A stretch of DNA of 42,705 bases, from NCBI GenBank assembly GCA_903913645.1, contig CAIWMA010000381.1:1-42705 (forward strand), written 5' to 3'. The notes under the pieces were generated by a model. The model was not told where the DNA came from. It searched no databases and saw nothing but the letters and a program-made list of their open reading frames with translations. A program made the position numbers and the translations under genes. This DNA is from an uncultured Bacteroidales bacterium. Its GTDB lineage: Bacteria; Bacteroidota; Bacteroidia; Bacteroidales; UBA4417. Positions within the stretch are counted from its first letter, which is position 1. Each line of letters starts with the position of its first letter. Positions 1-6,173 of this stretch are shown in pieces.

Positions 1-536
1 AGGAAAGAAACCATAAAGTATCCGGAGGTTGTCCAGATATTCAGCATCATTATTGAGATCAGGGCGGTTCTTGGATTGGTAAGCCAGTCGTTAGCCTGAA
101 AACCAAAATTGCCGAGAATTGAATTGAGCAAACCTTCTTTTGAGTAGATGGCCACAAAAATAATGGAAGTAACTACCGACGAAGTAACTGCAGGAATATA
201 AAAAGCAGTACGAAAGAACGATCTGCCGCGTATTTTCTGATTCATCACAAAGGCCAGGAACAAAGCCAGCATGGTTTGTATAGGAACCACGCCAATGGTG
301 TAAAGCACCGTATTGAGCATGGACTTGTAGAAAATTTTATCTCCAAAAATCTCCACATAATTTTTAATGCCTACGAATTTTTGCTGCGATGCCATCAGTT
401 CCCAGTCGAAAAAACTAATGCCCAGCGAAAACAGAATCGGGATAAACAAAAATATGGCAAGCAACATTAACGGGAAAAACAGGAAAGTGTATGCCCAGAA
501 TTGTTGCTCTTTTCGTGTGCTACAGTTTTTTTTCAT
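1..536 (-). CDS. sugar ABC transporter permease, MalF type (partial, C-terminus beyond left edge)
   Basis: This is an inner-membrane permease of a binding-protein-dependent sugar importer. The reverse strand reads open from an ATG at 534-536 to the window edge, giving 178 residues with no stop, so the C-terminal part is missing. Residues 14-35 form the first membrane helix. They are followed by FFDWELM and FVGIKNYVEIF, the usual MalF/UgpA N-terminal layout. Further helices lie near residues 74-93 and 105-125, with the conserved stretch RTAFYIPAVTSSV between them. The EAA cytoplasmic loop would lie beyond the edge. The gene follows the solute-binding protein by 63 bases on the same strand, so the two probably work together. 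A second permease and an ATPase are expected further left but cannot be seen. The sugar specificity is inferred only from the neighbours. Confidence 0.88.
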   Translation of the reverse strand, partial: MKKNCSTRKEQQFWAYTFLFFPLMLLAIFLFIPILFSLGISFFDWELMASQQKFVGIKNYVEIFGDKIFYKSMLNTVLYTIGVVPIQTMLALFLAFVMNQKIRGRSFFRTAFYIPAVTSSVVTSIIFVAIYSKEGLLNSILGNFGFQANDWLTNPRTALISIMMLNIWTTSGYFMVSF

Positions 537-599
537 TGGCAAATTATATTATTACCTACGCAACTTTTTTTAATTGAATCAGGTTACAGATTGAGTAAA

Positions 600-1838
600 T
601 TATTTTATTATCCGTAACGGTTTGATGTCGCTTTCCATTTGTTCCAACGTTTCCTGAATATCAGCTTTTTCATAAAAAACTGCCTGAAGTGCAGATTGGG
701 TGATCGTATACCAGCGTTCGTTGTAATCGACCTGGAAAACTTTGGCAAACGCCACACTTCCCATAAAGTACTTGTACAACGGATGATCGATATAGCCGAG
801 TTCAATAGCTACACTTTTTCGTGTTGGCATCGCAATCCCGGTGCTGGTCCACACTTTCATTCCTTCCTTACCGGTAAGGTAACTCATCAGTTTCCAGGTT
901 TCGGCTTTGAGATGATTTTCTTTGGCTGAGCTATACGAAACGGTAAAGGCAATGGTGGCCATTTGTTTGCCTTTAGGCAGATAAGCAATTTTATATCTTA
1001 CATCTTTAAACTGATCCTTCAGCTGTGGCAAAAACCAACCGCCGGAAATCAGCATAGCTGCACGTTTCCGGCCAAAAACCTCCTCAGTATTGTTCATGCT
1101 TACCTGAGAAGGCATAGTGGCTATATTCTTTTCATAAAACCCGTAATAAAATTCCAGGGCTTCTTTAAATTCGGGTGTGTTAACGGTGAGATTTCCGTCT
1201 TTATCCTGGAAACTACCCAAATTCTGGTACACGAAAGGCATCAGCTTATCAATGGAAGGCTCTACCACAAATCCATATTGATCTATTTTGCCATCACCAT
1301 CGGTATCTTTGGTTAATTTCCTTGAAAATTCTTCCATTTCAGCCCAATCCTTTGGTGGTCCGCTGAGGCCAGCAGCTTTGAACATTTCTTCATTGTAAAA
1401 CAGAACAAAAGGACCGAAATCTTTTGGGATGCCATAGAGTTTCCCGTTTTTGGTGAATGCTTCCAGAAACTGAGGATAGAAATCGGCTAAATCGAAAGTG
1501 GTATCCTTGTCGATAAATTCGTTGAGTGGTTGTAAAACATCATAACGGAGATAGGAAGGAGCCAGCCAGTCTTTGATGTAAAAAATCTGCGGAGCTGAAT
1601 GCGTGCCTAGCATCAGCTGTATTTTCTCAGAATAATTTCCCGGAATAAGTTCAAACTTCACTTTCGTTTTCGGATACTTTTCAGTAAAACAATGCAGCAG
1701 TGAATCGGTAAGCCTTTTCTCCGAAGGATTTGATTGCCAGCTTGAAAAGCGGATGGTATTTTCTTTGTCTTTGATGCAGGAAGTGATCAAAGCCAGAAAA
1801 GAAGCCAGCAATATATAGATGAGTTTGTTTTTTGCCAT
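600..1838 (-). CDS. ABC sugar transporter solute-binding lipoprotein
   Basis: This is an extracytoplasmic sugar-binding protein of the SBP_bac_1 (MalE/UgpB-like) family, 412 residues, which is normal for the family. The N-terminus is a lipoprotein signal with lipobox ITSC and lipidated Cys21. The mature part begins IRFSSWQSNPSEKR, the typical first strand, and contains GIPKDFGPFVLFYN (about 136-149) and an acidic DTDGDGKID loop at 178-186, often seen in this family and possibly calcium-binding. It lies 26 bases downstream of the GH13_18 phosphorylase and upstream of the permease, so it probably delivers the phosphorylase substrate. Such importers are uncommon beside SusCD systems in Bacteroidota. 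The ligand is not readable from sequence; sucrose or another alpha-glucoside is inferred from context. Confidence 0.88.
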   Translation of the reverse strand: MAKNKLIYILLASFLALITSCIKDKENTIRFSSWQSNPSEKRLTDSLLHCFTEKYPKTKVKFELIPGNYSEKIQLMLGTHSAPQIFYIKDWLAPSYLRYDVLQPLNEFIDKDTTFDLADFYPQFLEAFTKNGKLYGIPKDFGPFVLFYNEEMFKAAGLSGPPKDWAEMEEFSRKLTKDTDGDGKIDQYGFVVEPSIDKLMPFVYQNLGSFQDKDGNLTVNTPEFKEALEFYYGFYEKNIATMPSQVSMNNTEEVFGRKRAAMLISGGWFLPQLKDQFKDVRYKIAYLPKGKQMATIAFTVSYSSAKENHLKAETWKLMSYLTGKEGMKVWTSTGIAMPTRKSVAIELGYIDHPLYKYFMGSVAFAKVFQVDYNERWYTITQSALQAVFYEKADIQETLEQMESDIKPLRIIK

Positions 1839-1864
1839 ACAGAGGTGAATCGAATTATCCAGGC

Positions 1865-3334
1865 TTAGATTTTATAGTTTTCTATTTTACCACCATCTTC
1901 CAGAAACCTGATTTCAGAAGTAAGAGTGTTCAGATCAATGTGAAGAAAACAATTCTTTTCATCTTTTTCCCATGACAGATGTATTTCTGTATCAGGCGAA
2001 TCAAGTACAGTAAATTCACCATTAAATGCCGGATATTCGTTGCGGAACCTGATAAGTTTCAGAAGGCGTTGAACAACCGGTTTCTGTACTGCTTTTTCAA
2101 TTTCGGCAACACTGAAGTTCTGGCGGTTAATTTCGCGGCCTTCGCCGGTTAAAGTTACATTTTCAACGTCATTTTCTCCAGCCAGTAATCCCACATAATA
2201 AACCTGTGGAACTCCTGGCACAAAAAACTGTATCGCCCTTGCGGCCATGTATGCATCGTCATTGCAATCAATCAGCGAATAGTAGGAACCCCTGATCTGG
2301 TGAACATCGAAGCCATCATCCGCTTTTTGCGTGTCAGAAAAAACAAGGCTTAAGTTGGCTCCGCGCTCCATGCAAATATCGATTAATTTTCTGGCTTTTT
2401 CGGTATTAATCAATCCATCCATATCCGGTTTTACAGGAACTCCATCGTGGCAATCGAGCATGGTAAACTGCTTGTGAGGCCTCACTTTCAGGTATTCACT
2501 CAATTTCGAACTTGTCCTGTTAATTAAAGTGTCCAGGATGGTGTAAGGCAAAATAAAATCATAAATCCAATATCCACGTTGTGCAAGTTTAAACTGGGTA
2601 ATGAAATTAGCATGAACTTCGGGAAGTAGTTCAATTCCAAGTGGATTGGCAATATCCGAAATCCATTCCAGGAAATGGTAAATCTCAGGTTCGATAAAAA
2701 AGCAGCTGGTTCCCGGCTTTTTTGTGATATATCCTACGGCATCAAGCCTGATTAGCTTTACATTCTGTTTGCTGAAATTAACCAGGAATTCCTTCAGCAA
2801 CCTTCGGGCAAGGCTTGAATTTGTATCCAGATCAATTTGCTCCGAAGGATCCTGTTTCCCAAAAGTAGTCCAGATGTCTTCCGTTTCACCGCTATTCTCA
2901 ATACTAAAAGAAGAATAAGGTGTTGTGCGGCGTCGGAACATTTTGGCAATATCTTCTTGCACCGGTTTTCCATCCGGCCATATTTTATCAAGATTAATAA
3001 ACAAATCCGCAAACTCCGACTGGTTTCCTTTTTTCAAATAATCCTGAAACCATTCCGATTGCCTCGAAATATGATTCACCATCAGGTCGAGCATCACATC
3101 AAAGTTCTCGCTTATGATCTTAATATCGTACCATGTGCCAAATTCAGGTGCAATTTCCAGGTAAGTTAAAGGCGCAAAACCCCTGTCACCTGATGATGGG
3201 AAGGGGGGCAAAATGTGAATTCCACCACCGAAAATACCTGGAAAGTATTTTAAGAGAACGCTGTTGAGTGTTTTCAAGTCACCTCCCAGGGAATCGGGAT
3301 AGGTAATTAGTTGAACCTGGTTTTTAACGGACAT
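1865..3334 (-). CDS. GH13 subfamily 18 glycoside phosphorylase (sucrose phosphorylase-like)
   Basis: This is a cytoplasmic retaining phosphorylase that cleaves an alpha-glucoside with phosphate to give alpha-glucose 1-phosphate. It has 489 residues and no signal peptide, matching sucrose phosphorylases in length. The opening VQLITYPDSLGGDL, the LPPFPSSGDRGFAP loop and PGVPQVYYVGLLAGEND are hallmarks of GH13_18. Catalytic residues are in place: nucleophile Asp198 (LIRLDAVGY), acid/base Glu239 (LLPEVHANF) and Asp294 (MLDCHDGV). The acceptor-site loops read FRRR at 133-136 and DVHQIR at 343-348, where Bifidobacterium sucrose phosphorylase has YRPR and DLYQVN. Sucrose is therefore the default call, but sucrose 6'-phosphate, glucosylglycerol or glucosylglycerate are possible. 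The ABC-transporter genes follow directly. Subfamily is certain; substrate is not. Confidence 0.9.
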   Translation of the reverse strand: MSVKNQVQLITYPDSLGGDLKTLNSVLLKYFPGIFGGGIHILPPFPSSGDRGFAPLTYLEIAPEFGTWYDIKIISENFDVMLDLMVNHISRQSEWFQDYLKKGNQSEFADLFINLDKIWPDGKPVQEDIAKMFRRRTTPYSSFSIENSGETEDIWTTFGKQDPSEQIDLDTNSSLARRLLKEFLVNFSKQNVKLIRLDAVGYITKKPGTSCFFIEPEIYHFLEWISDIANPLGIELLPEVHANFITQFKLAQRGYWIYDFILPYTILDTLINRTSSKLSEYLKVRPHKQFTMLDCHDGVPVKPDMDGLINTEKARKLIDICMERGANLSLVFSDTQKADDGFDVHQIRGSYYSLIDCNDDAYMAARAIQFFVPGVPQVYYVGLLAGENDVENVTLTGEGREINRQNFSVAEIEKAVQKPVVQRLLKLIRFRNEYPAFNGEFTVLDSPDTEIHLSWEKDEKNCFLHIDLNTLTSEIRFLEDGGKIENYKI

Positions 3335-3380
3335 TCTTTATTTTTTTGTTCATTCGTTAATTTATTGGGTAAAAATTGAT

Positions 3381-3546
3381 GGCCGGAAGTCAGAAGACGG
3401 AAGACTGAAGCTGCCCTGAACAATATTTTTTCAATTTCAAGTAGCAGGTTATATGACAATTAACTTTATCTGACCTGTGTTTTATCAAAAGAAAGTAATA
3501 TCAATTTCAAGGGCACTTCGGTCTTCTGACTTCGGTCTTCCAGCCC
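3381..3546. repeat. imperfect inverted repeat rich in GGAAGNC, intergenic
   Basis: The 247-base gap between the kinase and the phosphorylase holds two facing copies of a GAAG/CTTC-rich element. The left arm at 3384-3403 reads CGGAAGTCAGAAGACGGAAG. The right arm at 3516-3535 is its reverse complement with two mismatches. An 11-base direct repeat TCAATTTCAAG lies between them at 3431 and 3501. A related inverted pair sits at 26122-26230, which suggests a dispersed intergenic repeat family rather than a local regulatory site. Transcribed, it could fold into a long-range stem. Confidence 0.65.
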
Positions 3547-3581
3547 CTGAAAGCCAAATTTAATTCAGGGTAGAGCCAATT

Positions 3582-4235
3582 TTATTCAGGTAGTATTACG
3601 TCGTATTCTTTTGTAATCACAAAATCTGCCAGCTGCCTGTGTCCGGCAATGATCTTGTGCTCGGTAATTAAAATCTGTTCCGTAAATAAATCATTGATTT
3701 CATTTCCCCGGTTTCTTTTTGTACGGTGTTCCAATGTATCCAGCCTGTTTCGTGCTATAAAAATCCTTGTATCCAGGTTTTTAAGCAGAGATGTATACGT
3801 TCCCTCGGCAATAACTACTTTAACTCCGATTAAATTGATTGTGGTTTCCTCAACGGAATTTTCGTTGTAGTCGATTAAGGGTTTAGTAATTTCATCTTTC
3901 CAGTTTATAGCATCCCTGAGGTTGTTCTCCAGTATGTCAAACTTAATCTCTGCATGTGGTCCAAGCCATTCAAGGTCTTCTTTTCGTTTTATGTCATTCG
4001 ACTTAGGCGGCAAATGAAAATAATCATCCTGGGCGAGCACGACAGATTTTACACCGTATTTCTCCATTTCATCTGCTATTGCCAATGCAGTTTCTGATTT
4101 CCCGCTTCCCGATTCACCTGCAACGGAAATGGTATACCGCGTAGATTTGTTCTTTATTCGTTCAACTATCTGTGATACAATTGTATGAGCTGCTTTTTTG
4201 TGATGTTCTTCCAGTACTAAAATATCGCCTTTCAT
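3582..4235 (-). CDS. uridine kinase-like P-loop kinase
   Basis: This is a small cytoplasmic kinase of the phosphoribulokinase/uridine kinase fold, 217 residues. The Walker A motif GESGSGKS occupies residues 40-47. Residues 70-77 read DDYFHLPP, matching the DDFY-type substrate segment of uridine kinases. A strand ending VVIAEGTY near 145-150 and the Arg-rich segment HRTKRNRG, which resembles the lid, follow. The ATG at 4233-4235 is the first in frame. It precedes the GH13_18 phosphorylase by 247 bases on the same strand, so it may be part of the same sugar pathway; a kinase acting on the acceptor released by phosphorolysis is conceivable. The true substrate (uridine, another nucleoside, or a sugar/glycerate-type alcohol) cannot be decided from sequence. 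Confidence 0.75.
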   Translation of the reverse strand: MKGDILVLEEHHKKAAHTIVSQIVERIKNKSTRYTISVAGESGSGKSETALAIADEMEKYGVKSVVLAQDDYFHLPPKSNDIKRKEDLEWLGPHAEIKFDILENNLRDAINWKDEITKPLIDYNENSVEETTINLIGVKVVIAEGTYTSLLKNLDTRIFIARNRLDTLEHRTKRNRGNEINDLFTEQILITEHKIIAGHRQLADFVITKEYDVILPE

Positions 4236-4646
4236 GATCTGATTAGAGGATAATTATTAATTGAATGCCTTGTGCTTATTACATCCTGATAAATCGGGAC
4301 AACAAATGATAGAAAAATATGGTTTTATTGAATTCACCATATTTATGCTTTTACCTGATATTGACTTAAGTAAAAGTGCTTTAAAGGCCTAACCAGTAAA
4401 AGAAAAGAAATTCCAATTTCGTTGGGATTTGGCTTTAATTCTTATTTTAAGATTTATGGGACACCTGAAATATAGTGTCCTTTTATCCGAAGAAAACGTA
4501 TATATTTTCAGAAATATAAAAGTTTGAAAAAGGGGTGGCTCAAATTCCCAACCTCAATGATAGGAATTATGAGCCATACCCCTCTGACAATCAAATCAAA
4601 CCAAACCAGACCAATTTAATAAAGGCTTTCCGTTCTTAAAATTCTG
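4236..4646. other. intergenic region between kinase and susD, 411 bases
   Basis: No open reading frame with coding character is visible here. The right part carries the susCD terminator hairpin at 4531-4583. The left part, nearer the kinase start at 4235, should hold the kinase promoter, but I do not see a clear TAnnTTTG motif. The base composition is AT-rich as expected for a promoter/terminator gap. Confidence 0.7.
4531..4583 (-). terminator. rho-independent terminator of the first susCD operon
   Basis: Arms AGGGGTGGCTCAAATTCC (from 4531) and GGAATTATGAGCCATACCCCT (to 4583) pair across a 14-base loop, with two small bulges. On the minus strand the stem is followed by TTTTTC, so the hairpin lies about 60 bases after the susD stop and would end that transcript before the kinase gene. 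Confidence 0.75.
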
Positions 4647-6161
4647 TTAGTTGTATCCGTCGTTCTGCTTCAGGTTTTTATTGGCTCCGATCTGTTGACT
4701 TGGGATTGGAAACAAAGCCCTGAATGGCTCAGAAACACCTTTCATGTCCCATGCAGCGGTGAATTTGCCGAAACGGATCAGGTCGTTCCTGCGTAGAAGT
4801 TCCCAGGTAAATTCTCGTCCGCGTTCGTCGAGAAGGATATTCAGATCGACCGATGGCAATGCCCTGAGTGGATCGCCGGCAGCGAAAGCACGCGCTCTAA
4901 CCGAATTGACAAGGCCTAAAGCTGTTGCGCCTTTAGGATCGGCAGCACCATTCAGAATAGCCTCTGCTTTCATTAAAACAACATCAGCATAACGGAATAT
5001 GGCGAAATCATTATTCAGGAAATAAAGTGGTCCTGCACCACCGGGAATATACTTTAATACTCTGGCACCATCAGTTTCTGAAGCATTATCAATTCCTTCG
5101 GCTGTAGTATATTCAGGGGTAAAAATAAGAGGTGTAACTCCATCCCTGCAATACAATTTTTCTCCATTTGGACCTAATTGTTGACCAACAAGGAAAATAT
5201 AATTACGTTTGTCTGTAGGTGTAAACTTCTGGTAAAAGCTCTTGGTTGTCGAAAAACCATTCCAGCCACCACTTGTTAATCCAAACTGTGGACCCTGGTT
5301 GTAATGCAAGGTGAAAAAATGAATGTAATACCCCGAGCCCCATGTGCTTGTTGTAGCATTATCACGGAAAGCATAGATGTTTTCAGGGCTGTTGTCGTTA
5401 TCATAATTAAATATTGATTTATAATCATCAGCAAGGTGATATACGCCTGCATCAATTATTTTATTGCAATATTCAATGGATTTATCCCATTGTGCTGTGC
5501 CGGTAAAGACTTTGGCATTAATGTACAACTTGGCCAACAGGAAATTAGCTGCATTTACATTTACCCTGCCTACATCGCTGGTTGCCGGTAATATTGCAGC
5601 GATTTCTTTCAGTTCGGTTTCCAGGAAAGTAAATACCTGTGCACGGGTATTGTTTGAAGGAGGATTTGAAGGATCAACTACGTCGGTTACAATAGGTACA
5701 TTCCCAAACATATCGATCATGTTATAATAATGGAATGCACGGACAAACCTTGCTTCTGCTTCAATTATATCAATATCAGTTCCTGTTAAGCCTGAGCCCT
5801 TCAGTGCTTTGATAAAAAGGTTTGCCTGGGCTATACCTGAGGATAAATTATTGTATGCATTATTGATTTCGCCGTTCTCAACGGTCCAGGTATGTTTGTG
5901 CAGGCTTTGCAAATCAATTGATTTCCAGTCGCCGCCACGAGCAGGCACTACAGCCTCGTCAGTGCATGATTCGTTTACTTTAAATAAACCGTCCATGTAA
6001 CAACCGGCAGTTGAATAAACGCCTGACAAGCCACCCAACAGATCACTTTTGGTTTGATACGCATTTTGATCGGTGAGCTGGCTCTTGGGATCCATATCGA
6101 GCTTGGTGCAGCTTATGGCAGTCAGTACAACCAGGAGCAATATATATGTTATTTTTTTCAT
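4647..6161 (-). CDS. SusD/RagB family outer-membrane glycan-binding lipoprotein (first pair)
   Basis: This is a surface lipoprotein that caps the SusC transporter and binds its oligosaccharide. It has 504 residues with a lipoprotein signal (lipobox AISC, Cys18). The mature start TKLDMDPKSQLTDQNAYQT is typical of SusD. Tetratricopeptide-like helices include AEARFVRAFHYYNMIDMFGNVPIVTD near residue 140, a strong family signature. The C-terminal part has RYADVVLMKAEAI and RGREFTWELLRRNDLIRFGKF, also typical. It lies 12 bases after the susC stop, so the two are co-transcribed, and a terminator follows. The ligand is unknown. The operon contains no hydrolase, but a LacI regulator and a sugar phosphorylase module flank it. 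Confidence 0.93.
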   Translation of the reverse strand: MKKITYILLLVVLTAISCTKLDMDPKSQLTDQNAYQTKSDLLGGLSGVYSTAGCYMDGLFKVNESCTDEAVVPARGGDWKSIDLQSLHKHTWTVENGEINNAYNNLSSGIAQANLFIKALKGSGLTGTDIDIIEAEARFVRAFHYYNMIDMFGNVPIVTDVVDPSNPPSNNTRAQVFTFLETELKEIAAILPATSDVGRVNVNAANFLLAKLYINAKVFTGTAQWDKSIEYCNKIIDAGVYHLADDYKSIFNYDNDNSPENIYAFRDNATTSTWGSGYYIHFFTLHYNQGPQFGLTSGGWNGFSTTKSFYQKFTPTDKRNYIFLVGQQLGPNGEKLYCRDGVTPLIFTPEYTTAEGIDNASETDGARVLKYIPGGAGPLYFLNNDFAIFRYADVVLMKAEAILNGAADPKGATALGLVNSVRARAFAAGDPLRALPSVDLNILLDERGREFTWELLRRNDLIRFGKFTAAWDMKGVSEPFRALFPIPSQQIGANKNLKQNDGYN

Positions 6162-6173
6162 GATTCTTATGTA

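Noticed and set aside
963-1316. 117-codon plus-strand frame inside the solute-binding protein gene
   Set aside because: It is a shadow of the opposite-strand gene with no family resemblance.
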